Shown here piece by piece: positions 8,689 to 18,120 of a stretch of DNA of 64,000 bases. The DNA comes from CAZNSX01 sp964575845. GTDB lineage: Bacteria; UBA8248; CAZNSX01. The stretch covers positions 1 to 64,000 of the forward strand of contig CAZNSX010000011.1 of NCBI GenBank assembly GCA_964575845.1, in the 5' to 3' direction. Positions within the stretch are counted from its first letter, which is position 1. Every line of letters starts with the position of its first letter. The notes under the pieces were generated by a model that saw only the letters and a list, made by a program, of their open reading frames with translations, made no database searches and was not told the origin of the DNA. The translations under genes and the position numbers were made by a program.

Positions 8689-9045
8689 ATGCTTAGAGAC
8701 TATCTGCCCATTGTGGTCCTCTTCATCCTAGCCCTTGCCTTTGCCATCGGCACTGTAATCATCTCCTATCTTGTGGGGACCCGGAAACCTACCCTTGAGA
8801 AGATAACCCCCTATGAGTGCGGCATCGAGCCTAGAACGCCCGCACGCGTGCGCCTCTCCATCAAATTTTTCCTGATTGCCATGTTGTTTATCGTCTTCGA
8901 CATCGAGGCGATCTTCATCTTTCCGTGGGCGGTGGTTTTCCGGGAGCTCAAGCTATACGGCTTCATCGAGATGCTCATCTTCATCCTGATTTTGGCGGTG
9001 AGCCTCGCCTACGCCTGGAAGAGGGGGGCACTGGAATGGGACTAG
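8689..9045 (+). CDS. nuoA: NADH-quinone oxidoreductase subunit A (cluster 1)
   Basis: A 118-residue membrane subunit of complex I with three transmembrane helices. The family signature is clear: [20 protein letters not shown] in the first loop, [15 protein letters not shown] with the conserved acidic residues, and a C-terminal [10 protein letters not shown]. It sits at the junction between the membrane arm and the peripheral arm near the quinone site. It is the first gene of a fourteen-gene operon and overlaps nuoB by 10 nt. No clear Shine-Dalgarno sequence precedes the ATG at 8689. Confidence 0.97.
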   Translation: MLRDYLPIVVLFILALAFAIGTVIISYLVGTRKPTLEKITPYECGIEPRTPARVRLSIKFFLIAMLFIVFDIEAIFIFPWAVVFRELKLYGFIEMLIFILILAVSLAYAWKRGALEWD

Positions 9046-9515
9046 AGACCCTCTTCGGCGAGTGCTTCATGACCACCCGCCTCGATACCGTGGTCAACTG
9101 GGCTCGCAAGAACTCTCTCTGGCCTGCCCTGTTCGGGCTGGCCTGCTGTGCCATAGAGATGATGTGCATGGCGGCCTCGCGCTACGACATCGCCCGCTTC
9201 GGTGCCGAAGTCTTCAGGGCCTCCCCCCGGCAGGCGGACCTCATGATTGTGGCCGGCCGCGTCTCCTGGAAGATGGCCCCGGTCCTGCGCAAGATCTACG
9301 ACCAGATGCCAGAGCCCAAATGGGTCATCTCCATGGGAGCATGCGCCTCCACGGGCGGGGTGTTCAATAACTACGCCGTGGTCCAGGGAGTCGACACCAT
9401 CTTGCCTGTAGACATCTATGTGCCAGGGTGTCCCCCCAGGCCCGAGACCCTCATCGAGAGCATCATGAAGCTCCAGGAGAAGATAGAGCGCGAGTCCGTT
9501 TTGGATCGCGCCTAG
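9036..9515 (+). CDS. nuoB: NADH-quinone oxidoreductase subunit B (cluster 1)
   Basis: A 159-residue peripheral subunit that carries cluster N2, the last iron-sulfur centre before quinone. All four ligands are visible: the adjacent pair in [10 protein letters not shown], one in MGACASTGG, one in [10 protein letters not shown]. The ATG at 9036 lies inside the end of nuoA (10-nt overlap), implying translational coupling. The frame stays open further upstream but similarity begins at [14 protein letters not shown]. Confidence 0.97.
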   Translation: MGLETLFGECFMTTRLDTVVNWARKNSLWPALFGLACCAIEMMCMAASRYDIARFGAEVFRASPRQADLMIVAGRVSWKMAPVLRKIYDQMPEPKWVISMGACASTGGVFNNYAVVQGVDTILPVDIYVPGCPPRPETLIESIMKLQEKIERESVLDRA

Positions 9516-9565
9516 GGCGAGATGGCCCCGCTAGCTCAGTGGCCTGCTCCCTGAAAAGGAAAAGC

Positions 9566-10111
9566 ATGGATGAGGAACTGAAAAGGACCGCCGCTAAGAG
9601 CGCCGGGGAAGACGACCCTGACGTTCCGCTTCTCAGGGAGCGCTTCGGCCCGGCAATTTTGGGCGTGGAGAGCCAGCGGGGCCAGACGGTGGTCCTGGTT
9701 GAGCCCGGCGAGATAGTCCCCGTCTGCCGCTTCCTCAAGGAGGAGCAGGGCTATAATTACCTCTCCTTCATCTTCTCTGTGGACTGCCTCAAGCTTCCAC
9801 GGTGGCACCGCTTTGAGCTCATATACGGCCTGTACTCCCTCCCCCGGAAAAAGCGCCTTCGCCTGAAGGTGCCTCTTCCCGAGGAGGGGCCGGTAGTGGA
9901 TTCGGTGAGGGGCGTCTGGGCCACCGCCGACTTTCACGAGCGGGAGGCCTTCGACATGATGGGGATAAGTTTCCGGGGACATCCCGACCTCAAGCGCATC
10001 CTCATGCCCGATGATTGGGTGGGGCACCCCCACCGTCGGGACTACGACCTCCGGGTGGAGGATGTGGAGTACACCTTCCTCCGGGTGGAGAGGAAGCTGG
10101 CCAAGGATTAG
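9566..10111 (+). CDS. nuoC: NADH-quinone oxidoreductase subunit C (cluster 1)
   Basis: A 181-residue 30-kDa-type subunit of the peripheral arm that packs against NuoD. It has the family pattern in [20 protein letters not shown], then HPDLKRILMPDDWVGHP and RRDY. NuoC and NuoD are separate genes here, unlike the fused NuoCD of enterobacteria. The ATG at 9566 follows AAAAGGA; similarity does not extend into the open frame upstream. The 50-nt gap after nuoB is the largest in this part of the operon. Confidence 0.95.
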   Translation: MDEELKRTAAKSAGEDDPDVPLLRERFGPAILGVESQRGQTVVLVEPGEIVPVCRFLKEEQGYNYLSFIFSVDCLKLPRWHRFELIYGLYSLPRKKRLRLKVPLPEEGPVVDSVRGVWATADFHEREAFDMMGISFRGHPDLKRILMPDDWVGHPHRRDYDLRVEDVEYTFLRVERKLAKD

Positions 10112-10120
10112 AGAGGCACA

Positions 10121-11314
10121 GTGGTGGAAGAGGCCCTGGGTCCCATAACGACCGACCGCCTGGTCATAAACATGGGCCCCCAGCACCCCAGCACCCACGG
10201 GGTCCTGCGGCTCATACTTGAGCTTGAGGGAGAGACCGTGGTGAACGCCGAGCCCGTGATCGGCTACCTCCACACGGGCATCGAGAAGAACATGGAGGCC
10301 AAGACCTATAACCAAGCCCTCACCATGTCGGACCGGATGGACTACCTTGCCCCCCTCTCGAACAACCTCGCCTTCACTCTTTCTGTGGAGAAGCTCCTCG
10401 GGATCGAGGTTCCCAAGAGGTGCCAGTACATCCGGGTGATTCTGGTGGAACTCACCCGCATAACGAGCCATCTGGTCTGGCTCGGGACCCATGGCCTTGA
10501 CCTCGGAGCCATGACGGTCTTCCTCTATTGCTTCAGGGAGCGGGAGAAAGTCCTCGACATTTTCGAGCGTATCTCGGGTGTACGCATGATGACGAGCTAC
10601 ATCCGCCCGGGCGGACTGTACCGTCCTCCCTATCCCCGGTTTGAGGAAGACGTGAGGGCATTCATCGATGAATTCCCCCAGAGGATAAGTGAATATGAGA
10701 CCCTTCTCACCGAAAACCCCATCTGGCTGAGGCGCACCCGCAACGTTGGGGTGATATCCGCAGAGGACGGCATAGAGCTCGGCCTCTCGGGGCCATCGCT
10801 TAGGGCCTCGGGAGTGGAGTGGGATGTCAGAAAAGATGAGCCCTACAGCAGTTACGAGGCCTTTGACTTCATAGTACCCACCGGGACCCATGGCGATGTC
10901 TATGACCGCTACCTCTGCCGGATAGAGGAGATGCGACAGAGCACACGAATAGTACGCCAGGCCCTGGATAATCTTCCCGTGGGCCCCATCAAGGCCGACG
11001 CCCCCCATGTGGTCGTACCCGATAAAGAAAGGCTCGCCAATGATATGGAGGCCGTTATCTATCACTTTAAGATAGCCAGCGAGGGCTACCCGGTGCCCCC
11101 GGGCGAGGTCTTTGTGCCCATCGAGTCCCCCCGTGGCGAGATAGGCTTTTACATCGTGAGCGACGGGAGCCCCAAACCCTATCGCGCGAAGCTACGCCCC
11201 CCCTGCTTCGTCAACCTCCAGTCTCTTCCCAAGATGGTGAAGGGAATGCTGGTAGCTGATGTTGTGGCCGCCATAGCCAGTATCGATATCGTGCTCGGCG
11301 AGGTTGACCGCTAG
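10121..11314 (+). CDS. nuoD: NADH-quinone oxidoreductase subunit D (cluster 1)
   Basis: A 397-residue 49-kDa-type subunit that forms the quinone-binding cavity with NuoB. The quinone-site histidine is in INMGPQHPSTHGVLRL and the conserved tyrosine in MDYLAPL. It ends in the invariant FVNLQSLPKMVKGMLVADV and SIDIVLGEVDR. The family derives from the large subunit of [NiFe] hydrogenases but lacks metal-binding cysteine pairs, as expected. Start is GTG at 10121 with GAGAGG a few bases before; 9 nt separate it from nuoC. Confidence 0.97.
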   Translation: MVEEALGPITTDRLVINMGPQHPSTHGVLRLILELEGETVVNAEPVIGYLHTGIEKNMEAKTYNQALTMSDRMDYLAPLSNNLAFTLSVEKLLGIEVPKRCQYIRVILVELTRITSHLVWLGTHGLDLGAMTVFLYCFREREKVLDIFERISGVRMMTSYIRPGGLYRPPYPRFEEDVRAFIDEFPQRISEYETLLTENPIWLRRTRNVGVISAEDGIELGLSGPSLRASGVEWDVRKDEPYSSYEAFDFIVPTGTHGDVYDRYLCRIEEMRQSTRIVRQALDNLPVGPIKADAPHVVVPDKERLANDMEAVIYHFKIASEGYPVPPGEVFVPIESPRGEIGFYIVSDGSPKPYRAKLRPPCFVNLQSLPKMVKGMLVADVVAAIASIDIVLGEVDR

Positions 11315-11329
11315 GAGGGAGAGGGAGAG

Positions 11330-11872
11330 ATGTTCTCCTTCAGTGAAGAGAACCAACTGGAGTTACAGCGGATTTCGAGCCGTTATCCCGATAAGCGCTC
11401 GGCCCTCCTTCCCTCCCTCTATCTGGCCCAGCGGCAGGAGGGATATATCTCTCACGAGGCCATAATATTTCTTTCCCGGCAGCTCGACCTCTCGCCGATG
11501 GATATATGGGGGGTTGTGAGTTTCTACACGATGTTCAGGACAAAACCCGTGGGTCGCTACCACATCCAGGTCTGTACAAATCTCTCTTGCGGCATCCTGG
11601 GTTCCGAGGACCTCGTGCGCCACACGGAGCATAAGCTGGGCATCAAGGCGGGCGAGACCACACGGGATGGCCTCTTCAGCCTCTCCACGGTAGAGTGTCT
11701 CGGCTTCTGCGGAAATGCTCCTGCGATGCAGGTGAACGAGAAGTATTACGGGGACATGACCGAGGAGAAGGTGGACGAGCTCCTGGAGGAGCTCCGGCCA
11801 GCCCCGGCTAAAAAGCCGGCCCCCAAGGCCGAGGCCGGGGCTCCTGAGGGCGAGCCCCAGGAGGAAGGGTAA
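11330..11872 (+). CDS. nuoE: NADH-quinone oxidoreductase subunit E (cluster 1)
   Basis: A 180-residue thioredoxin-fold subunit of the NADH-oxidising module that carries the [2Fe-2S] cluster N1a. Ligands are visible in CTNLSCG and TVECLGFCGNAPA. The last 25 residues are a low-complexity Ala/Pro/Lys/Glu tail absent from most homologues. It follows nuoD by 15 nt with GGGAGAGGGAGAG as ribosome site and precedes nuoF by 4 nt. Confidence 0.96.
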   Translation: MFSFSEENQLELQRISSRYPDKRSALLPSLYLAQRQEGYISHEAIIFLSRQLDLSPMDIWGVVSFYTMFRTKPVGRYHIQVCTNLSCGILGSEDLVRHTEHKLGIKAGETTRDGLFSLSTVECLGFCGNAPAMQVNEKYYGDMTEEKVDELLEELRPAPAKKPAPKAEAGAPEGEPQEEG

Positions 11873-11876
11873 TCCC

Positions 11877-13169
11877 GTGGCTGAGGCCATAAGGGTAGTG
11901 AGTAAGAATTTCCACAAGGAGGAGAGCCATACTCTTCGCGTCTACCTCGAAGGCGGAGGATACGAGGCCATAAAGCAGGTTCTCCGGGAGATAGAGCCCT
12001 CTCAGGTCATCGAGATGGTAAAGGCCTCGGGCCTCAGGGGCCGGGGGGGAGCCGGATTCCCCGCGGGCGTCAAATGGGGCTTCATCCCCAAGGTGGAGGG
12101 CCCGAAATTCCTGGCCGTGAATGCGGATGAGGGAGAGCCGGGAACCTTTAAGGACCGGGTTATCATGCTCCGGGATCCCCACCTCCTCATCGAGGGGATC
12201 CTCATCTGCTGCTACGCCACGGGCCTCTCGACGGCCTACATCTACATAAGGGGGGAGTTCTCGGAGCCCGCCCGGATGATGCAGGGCGCCATAGATGAGG
12301 CCTATGAGGCGGGCTACCTGGGGAAGAATATCCTCGGCTCAGACCTCTCGGTTGACTGCTTCATCCACATGGGGGCCGGAGCTTACATCTGCGGGGAGGA
12401 GACGGCCCTTCTGGAATCACTCGAGGGAAAGCGGGGGCAGCCCCGCCTCAAGCCCCCATTTCCGGCGATAGTGGGTCTCTACAGAAGGCCAACCGTCATA
12501 AATAACGTGGAGACCCTGTCCAATCTTCCTGACATCATCCTCAAGGGTCCTGAATGGTATGCCTCCATGGGGACGGAGAAGAGCACGGGCACGAGGCTCT
12601 TCTGCCTGAGCGGTCACCTGAAACGTCCGGGAGTTTATGAGCTCCCCATGACGGTAACGCTGCGGGAGCTCATCTTCGAGCACGCGGGCGGAGTCAGGGA
12701 CGACCGGGCCCTTAAGGCCGTGATCCCTGGGGGGTCTTCTACTCCGGTCCTCACCGCGGAAGAGATCGACGTGGGGATGGATTTTGAGAGCCTGACGGCG
12801 GCGGGGACCATGGCCGGCTCTGGCGGGGTCATAGTCATGGATGATACGGTCTGCATGGTTGGGGCCGCCCTCAGGATAGTCAAATTCTACCGTCATGAGT
12901 CCTGCGGGCAGTGCACCCCCTGCCGTGAGGGCTGCAACTGGATGTACCGAATACTCGAGCGCATCGAGAACGGAAAGGGCCAAAGCGACGAGCCAGGCCT
13001 CCTGATAGAAATTTGTGACAATATCGAGGGCATAAGCCTCTGTCCCCTGGGCGACGCCGTGGCGATGCCCGTGAGGAGCATCGTCAAGAAGTTCATGGGG
13101 GAGTTCATGGCTCACATCGAGCAGAAGCGCTGTCCTCTCGGAAAGCCCTATATCCGTCTCGCTCACTGA
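11877..13169 (+). CDS. nuoF: NADH-quinone oxidoreductase subunit F (cluster 1)
   Basis: A 430-residue subunit that binds NADH and FMN and passes electrons to cluster N3. The glycine-rich flavin/nucleotide loop GLRGRGGAGFPAGVKW is at residues 52-67, the second motif GEETALLESLEGKRGQPR is in the middle, and the N3 ligands are SCGQCTPCREGC (about residue 341) plus the cysteine of ISLCPLGDA. Start is GTG at 11877. This is the only NuoF in the window, so it must serve cluster 1 and would have to be shared if cluster 2 oxidises NADH. Confidence 0.97.
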   Translation: MAEAIRVVSKNFHKEESHTLRVYLEGGGYEAIKQVLREIEPSQVIEMVKASGLRGRGGAGFPAGVKWGFIPKVEGPKFLAVNADEGEPGTFKDRVIMLRDPHLLIEGILICCYATGLSTAYIYIRGEFSEPARMMQGAIDEAYEAGYLGKNILGSDLSVDCFIHMGAGAYICGEETALLESLEGKRGQPRLKPPFPAIVGLYRRPTVINNVETLSNLPDIILKGPEWYASMGTEKSTGTRLFCLSGHLKRPGVYELPMTVTLRELIFEHAGGVRDDRALKAVIPGGSSTPVLTAEEIDVGMDFESLTAAGTMAGSGGVIVMDDTVCMVGAALRIVKFYRHESCGQCTPCREGCNWMYRILERIENGKGQSDEPGLLIEICDNIEGISLCPLGDAVAMPVRSIVKKFMGEFMAHIEQKRCPLGKPYIRLAH

Positions 13170-13178
13170 GAGGGTGTC

Positions 13179-15746
13179 ATGCCCACCATCACCATAAATG
13201 GGGAGTTTGAAACCAAGACCATCGAGGTGCCGGCGGGCACTACCATAATCCAAGCGGCCGAGCGCGCGGGGATCGATATCCCGCGGTTTTGCTACCATCC
13301 GCTCCTCAGCATCGTGGGACAGTGCCGGGTGTGCCTGGTGGAGGTGGAGGGGGTGCCAAAGCTCCAGATAGCCTGCGGCACCGAGGTCCGCGACGGAATG
13401 GTGGTCAATACCCACTCCCCGCGGGCGGACAAGGCCAGGCGGGGCATCCTGGAGTTCCTCCTCATAAATCATCCCCTCGACTGCCCGGTCTGCGACCAGG
13501 GGGGGGAGTGCCCCCTTCAGGACATAAGCTACCGTTACGCCAACGCCATCACCCGCTTCAGGGAGCGCCGCCGGACCTATGGGCGTGTCTCCATGGGCCC
13601 CTACATAGAGCGCGACATGAACCGCTGCATCCACTGCACCCGGTGCGTGCGCTTCACGAGCGAGATCGACGGTGGGGCGGAGATTGATTTCTTCCACCGA
13701 AGCTGGAAGACCGAGACGGGCCACTACCAGAGTCTACCGCTCGAGAGCATCGTGGCCGGAAACGTCATAGACATCTGCCCCGTGGGCGCCTTAACCGATA
13801 GAAAATACCGCTTCAAGGCCAGAGTGTGGGAGATGCGGCGGACGGCAACTGTGTGCCATCTCTGCGCCGTGGGCTGCCGGGTTCAGGTCTGGACGCGCGA
13901 GAACCGCATCATGCGGTGCACCGCAGGAACGAACCCGGCCCTAAATGAAGAATGGATATGCGATGTGGGCCGCCACGGGATAGCGGGCATCCACACGGAG
14001 GAGCGTCTCAAGGGGCCCTTGCTGCGCCGAGGGGATGGGCTTCAGCCCGCCTCCTGGGAGGAGGCGATCGGGTTCGTGACCGATAGGCTCAAGGCCATAC
14101 TTGAGGCCCATGGACCAGGAGCAATAGGGGGCATCGGGGGGGGGCGCTCGAGCAACGAGGCGGGCTATCTGTTTCAAAAATTCCTCCGGGCCGTGCTCGG
14201 GACGAATAACGTGGATTGTCGAATTCACCCCCGCGATCACGCCCAGACAGAGGCTCAGCTTGAGGCCTCCGGCCTCACGGGCTGGCCCTCGCCCATAGAG
14301 GAGCTGGAGGGGGCGGATGTGATCTTCCTCCTCGGCTCAAGTCCTTTTGAGGAACATCCTGTGCTGGCCCTGAGGGTCAGGAACCCCCGGAGGAAGAAGG
14401 GTGCGGTGGTCCTTTCGGCTGGCCCACGAAAAATAAGGCTTCACCTTCCTGAGATGACGGAGGTCATCCACCTGCCAGGAGCCGAGGCCATCTTTCTCAG
14501 GGCGCTCTCTAAGGCCATCCTTGAGGAGGGGCCGCCTAGGCAGGAGCTTGAGGGCTTTGAGGACTACAAGAGCTCTCTTGGGGGTGAGAGCCTCTCCCAG
14601 CTTGCCTCCCTCTCGGGTGCGGAGGAGGGGGCCCTAAGACGTGCGGCAAGGGCTCTTTTGGACCGAAAGAGCGGCTTCATCATCGGTGGGCCCAGCCTCT
14701 GGGATGAGGGAGCCTGCCGGGGGCTCCTTGACCTCTCCCTTCTGACTGGCCTGAGGCCCTGCTTTATCCCGTCCCAGCCAAACCTCCAGGGAGCCCTTGA
14801 GGCCGGCCTTCACCCGGGTCTCCTTCCCGGCTTTAAGGACCTAACGGATGGCGAGGCCCGCGCGCGCTTTGAGACTGAGTATGGATGCTCCCTCCCATCT
14901 GAGAGAGGCCTTTCGGCCCTGGGGATGTTCGAGGCCCTGAGAGCGGGAAAACTCAAGGCGCTTTTCCTGATGGGCTCTGACCCGGCAAGCGAGTTCCCCG
15001 ATGGCCTGTATATAAGGGAGGCTCTGGAGCGGGCAGAACTCCTTGTGGTACAGGATGCGCTCCCCCCGGCGAGCCTCGACCATGCCCATGTGGTGCTCCC
15101 GGCACAAGGCTTTTCTGAGAAGGAGGGCACTCTCACCAACTTTGAGAGGCGCCTCCAGAGGGGGAAGCCCTCCCTCAGGCACCAGGATGACGCGAGAGAT
15201 GACGGTCAGATTCTGGCGGCTTTGGCCAGGGCCTTCGGAAAGCCCATGCGCGCGGCCGAGGAGGGGAAGGTGGAAGAGCAGATGTCGGCCCTCATTGGGG
15301 TCTATGGCGGGGCTGACCTGAGGCATCTTCCCCCAGAGGGGTTGAGATGGAAGCAAGAGGGGAGGGCTTTATCTCTCATGCCCTCCGGCCCTCCCGCTCC
15401 CCTTGAGGAGGGGCCTCCTGGCTTTCCCTTCAGGCTCATGACAGGCCCCCAACTTCCTCTCTCAGGCGTTTGGGCTTGGTGGGGGGAGAGGCTTAAGGAT
15501 ATGCGAGAGCCGAGGGCGCGCATAAGCCCCGAGGATGCTGAGGGGCTCGGAGTAAAGGAGGGGGAGCCCGTGACCCTTGTTTCCCCTGGCGGCGGAGAGC
15601 TAAGAATTGTTTCGGAGCCTGATGAGAGGATTACCGCAGGACGGGTTTTCCTCCCTGAGGGCATCGTAGGAAAAATTGATGATGTCCCGGTGAACCTCAT
15701 ATATGAGGGGACGAGCGCCTTCTCTTGGGTGGACCTGAGGGCCTAA
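13179..15746 (+). CDS. nuoG: NADH-quinone oxidoreductase subunit G (cluster 1)
   Basis: An 855-residue iron-sulfur subunit. The N-terminal ferredoxin domain carries N1b (ligands in RFCYHP, GQCRVC and IACG), followed by the His/Cys-ligated N5 motif HPLDCPVCDQGGEC and N4 (RCIHCTRCVRF with DICPVGAL). A fourth set, CHLCAVGC plus a later cysteine in EWICDVG, matches the extra cluster N7 found in only some bacteria. The remaining 600 residues are a molybdopterin-oxidoreductase-like domain that holds no metal in complex I. ATG at 13179 lies 9 nt after nuoF. Confidence 0.96.
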   Translation: MPTITINGEFETKTIEVPAGTTIIQAAERAGIDIPRFCYHPLLSIVGQCRVCLVEVEGVPKLQIACGTEVRDGMVVNTHSPRADKARRGILEFLLINHPLDCPVCDQGGECPLQDISYRYANAITRFRERRRTYGRVSMGPYIERDMNRCIHCTRCVRFTSEIDGGAEIDFFHRSWKTETGHYQSLPLESIVAGNVIDICPVGALTDRKYRFKARVWEMRRTATVCHLCAVGCRVQVWTRENRIMRCTAGTNPALNEEWICDVGRHGIAGIHTEERLKGPLLRRGDGLQPASWEEAIGFVTDRLKAILEAHGPGAIGGIGGGRSSNEAGYLFQKFLRAVLGTNNVDCRIHPRDHAQTEAQLEASGLTGWPSPIEELEGADVIFLLGSSPFEEHPVLALRVRNPRRKKGAVVLSAGPRKIRLHLPEMTEVIHLPGAEAIFLRALSKAILEEGPPRQELEGFEDYKSSLGGESLSQLASLSGAEEGALRRAARALLDRKSGFIIGGPSLWDEGACRGLLDLSLLTGLRPCFIPSQPNLQGALEAGLHPGLLPGFKDLTDGEARARFETEYGCSLPSERGLSALGMFEALRAGKLKALFLMGSDPASEFPDGLYIREALERAELLVVQDALPPASLDHAHVVLPAQGFSEKEGTLTNFERRLQRGKPSLRHQDDARDDGQILAALARAFGKPMRAAEEGKVEEQMSALIGVYGGADLRHLPPEGLRWKQEGRALSLMPSGPPAPLEEGPPGFPFRLMTGPQLPLSGVWAWWGERLKDMREPRARISPEDAEGLGVKEGEPVTLVSPGGGELRIVSEPDERITAGRVFLPEGIVGKIDDVPVNLIYEGTSAFSWVDLRA

Positions 15747-15748
15747 GG

Positions 15749-16741
15749 GTGCCTTCGCTTGTAGACTTTCTCATCATCGTCATAAAGGCTATTGTGGTCC
15801 TGGGGGCGCTGATGCTGGCCGTGGCCTACGCGACCTGGCTCGAGCGAAAGATAGTGGGGCACATCCAGGTCCGGCTTGGGCCCATGAGGGTGGGCTGGCA
15901 TGGCCTTCTCCAGCCCATAGCCGACGGCATTAAGCTTTTCTTCAAAGAAGATATCATTCCCCTTCACGCCGATAAATTAGTCTACCTCCTGGCCCCTGTC
16001 ATCAGCATCACGCCCGCTCTCGTCAACTTCTCGGTGATCCCCTTCGGGGACTCCGTCACCGTCCTGGGCCGGAAGGTGGACATGGTCATAGCCGACGTGA
16101 ATGTCGGCATCCTCGTCATCATCGCGTTGGGCTCGATAGGAGTTTACGGAATAGTCCTGGCGGGTTGGTCTTCTAACAGCAAATATTCCCTTCTGGGTGG
16201 CATGCGCTCCATGGCCCAGATGATAAGCTATGAGCTCAGCCTGGGCCTCTCGCTTGTGGGCGTGCTCATGCTCACGCGCTCCCTGAGCCTTGTGGACGTG
16301 GTGAATGCTCAGGCGCGAGTCCCCTTCATCTTGCTCCAGCCGCTTGGCTTTCTCATCTTCCTCTGCGCCGCCGTGGCCGAGACGAACCGTGCCCCCTTTG
16401 ACCTCCCCGAGGCCGAGCAGGAGCTCGTGGCCGGCTTCCACACCGAGTACAGCAGCATGAAGTTCGCGCTCTTCTTCCTGGGGGAGTACGCCGCCATGAT
16501 AACCGTGTCAGCCCTGGCCACTACCTTTTTCCTGGGTGGCTGGCGTGGCCCCATACTTCCGCCCGTGCTTTGGTTTCTTATCAAGGTCTTCTGCTTTCTT
16601 TTCTTCTACATCTGGATCCGGGGTACCCTGCCCCGTCTTCGTTACGACCAGCTGATGGCCTTCGGCTGGAAGGTGCTTCTGCCCGCGGCCCTTGCCAATA
16701 TCGTGATAACAGGGGGCATCATAACCATCATGGGCTTCTGA
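15749..16741 (+). CDS. nuoH: NADH-quinone oxidoreductase subunit H (cluster 1)
   Basis: A 330-residue membrane subunit with eight transmembrane helices that links the quinone site to the proton channels. Signature stretches are [34 protein letters not shown] and [20 protein letters not shown], with the charged residues of the E-channel intact. I prefer the GTG at 15749, right after the nuoG stop and preceded by GAGG, to a TTG 24 nt upstream inside nuoG. Confidence 0.95.
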   Translation: MPSLVDFLIIVIKAIVVLGALMLAVAYATWLERKIVGHIQVRLGPMRVGWHGLLQPIADGIKLFFKEDIIPLHADKLVYLLAPVISITPALVNFSVIPFGDSVTVLGRKVDMVIADVNVGILVIIALGSIGVYGIVLAGWSSNSKYSLLGGMRSMAQMISYELSLGLSLVGVLMLTRSLSLVDVVNAQARVPFILLQPLGFLIFLCAAVAETNRAPFDLPEAEQELVAGFHTEYSSMKFALFFLGEYAAMITVSALATTFFLGGWRGPILPPVLWFLIKVFCFLFFYIWIRGTLPRLRYDQLMAFGWKVLLPAALANIVITGGIITIMGF

Positions 16742-16766
16742 GGCCCTCCCGGGAGATGACTGGAAG

Positions 16767-17273
16767 ATGTTCTTAGAGATAGCAAGAGGACTGGCCCTGA
16801 CTTTCCGGCATATCTTTAAACCGGTTTTCACTTTTCAATATCCGGATGAGAAGTGGGAGATGCCCAAAGGCTACCGGGGTCTCCACCGTCTCATGCGCTG
16901 GGAGGATGGCCTGGAGAGGTGCGTCGGCTGCAAGCTCTGCTCCGCCGCCTGCCCCGCCATGTGCATCTATGTGGAGTCGGCGGAGAACAGCCCCGGGAAC
17001 CAGGTCTCAAAGGGGGAGCGATATGCCTCCATCTACGAGATAAACGAGCTACGCTGCATCTACTGCGGCTATTGCGAGGAGGCCTGCCCCGTGGGCGCAA
17101 TCGTGCTGTATAACGATTACGAGTTCTCGAAGGACTCCCGGGAGAAGTTCTTCTATACCAAGGAGGACTTACTGGTTAAGAGCAACCGGGAGCTCCCAGA
17201 GCTCTATGAGCGCTACAGTGAGGACAAGCTCCTCAAGTATGTGGACGCATGGCGGCCAACACCTGATAGCTGA
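16767..17273 (+). CDS. nuoI: NADH-quinone oxidoreductase subunit I (cluster 1)
   Basis: A 168-residue ferredoxin-like subunit with two [4Fe-4S] motifs, CVGCKLCSAACPAMCI and CIYCGYCEEACPVGAIV, that bind clusters N6a and N6b and wire NuoG to NuoB. This gene is present only in cluster 1; no counterpart occurs in cluster 2. Confidence 0.97.
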   Translation: MFLEIARGLALTFRHIFKPVFTFQYPDEKWEMPKGYRGLHRLMRWEDGLERCVGCKLCSAACPAMCIYVESAENSPGNQVSKGERYASIYEINELRCIYCGYCEEACPVGAIVLYNDYEFSKDSREKFFYTKEDLLVKSNRELPELYERYSEDKLLKYVDAWRPTPDS

Positions 17274-17281
17274 AGGGAACC

Positions 17282-17806
17282 ATGTCAAGCCTGATCGTCT
17301 CTTCTGGTATCTTCTACCTCCTGGCGCTCGTGTCGGTGGTGGCGGGCGTGCTCGTCATCTCCCTTCCTAACGCCGTCTACAGCGCCCTGAGCCTCATCCT
17401 GGTGATGCTCTGCATTGCGGCTATCTATCTCCTTCTGAACGCCCAGTTCATCGCCGTTGCCCAAGTCATCATCTATGCCGGGGCGATAATGGTGCTCTTC
17501 CTCTTCGTCATCATGCTACTGGGCCTGGGGAGGGAGCGGCCTGCGCCGTTTAAGATCCGGCGGCAGAAGATTCTGGGGGTGCTCTTGGCCTTCGTGCTTC
17601 TCGTCTCCATCCTTTCCACGGTGGTTGGAGTGAAGCTCACGGGGGAGCCGGGACCCTTCACCCCCGAGCGGGTGAACGAGGTCGGCAATACTCAGGTAGT
17701 CGCGAGGGTTCTCTTCACCGACTACGTCTTCCCCTTTGAGATAGCGAGCGTCCTTCTTTTCATAGCCATCATCGGCGCCGTGGTGCTGGCCAAGAGGAAG
17801 CTCTAG
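17282..17806 (+). CDS. nuoJ: NADH-quinone oxidoreductase subunit J (cluster 1)
   Basis: A 174-residue membrane subunit with five transmembrane helices. The flexible third helix appears as [20 protein letters not shown], where the pi-bulge region lies, and the protein ends in [23 protein letters not shown]. It neighbours NuoK in the membrane arm. It follows nuoI by 8 nt and precedes nuoK by 2 nt. Confidence 0.95.
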   Translation: MSSLIVSSGIFYLLALVSVVAGVLVISLPNAVYSALSLILVMLCIAAIYLLLNAQFIAVAQVIIYAGAIMVLFLFVIMLLGLGRERPAPFKIRRQKILGVLLAFVLLVSILSTVVGVKLTGEPGPFTPERVNEVGNTQVVARVLFTDYVFPFEIASVLLFIAIIGAVVLAKRKL

Positions 17807-17808
17807 CG

Positions 17809-18111
17809 GTGGTACCCCTTGAACACTTTCTTCTGCTGAGCGCCATCCTCTTCACGCTGGGGGTCATAGGGGTCGTGGTGCGGAGGAACGTGATCGTTAT
17901 ATTCATGTCAATCGAGCTCATGCTGAATGCCGTGAACCTCTCCTTCGTGGCCTTCGCCCGTTACCTCAACTCCATCGATGGCCAGGTCTTCGTCTTCTTC
18001 ACTATGACGGTGGCGGCGGCCGAGGCCGCGGTGGGACTTGCCATAGTCATCGCCATTTACCGGAACCGGGAGTCCACCGATGTGGACGAGATAAACCTCA
18101 TGAAATACTGA
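17809..18111 (+). CDS. nuoK: NADH-quinone oxidoreductase subunit K (cluster 1)
   Basis: A 100-residue, three-helix proton-channel subunit related to MrpC. The two essential membrane glutamates are seen in [13 protein letters not shown] and [10 protein letters not shown]. Start is GTG at 17809. It lies between nuoJ and nuoL with almost no gap. Confidence 0.95.
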   Translation: MVPLEHFLLLSAILFTLGVIGVVVRRNVIVIFMSIELMLNAVNLSFVAFARYLNSIDGQVFVFFTMTVAAAEAAVGLAIVIAIYRNRESTDVDEINLMKY

Positions 18112-18120
18112 GGGGGACGG

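Noticed and set aside
9523..9566. GGCCCCGCTAGCTCAGTGG between nuoB and nuoC resembles the 5' end of a tRNA
   Set aside because: Only the D-arm start matches; there is no anticodon arm, T-arm or 3' acceptor before nuoC begins. At most a remnant.
9536..11065. Long open frame on the minus strand opposite nuoC and nuoD
   Set aside because: It is a by-product of GC-rich codon use in nuoC/nuoD, with no ribosome site and no family pattern.
12417..13724. Long minus-strand open frame opposite nuoF and nuoG
   Set aside because: Low-complexity composition mirroring the plus-strand genes, whose motifs are unambiguous.
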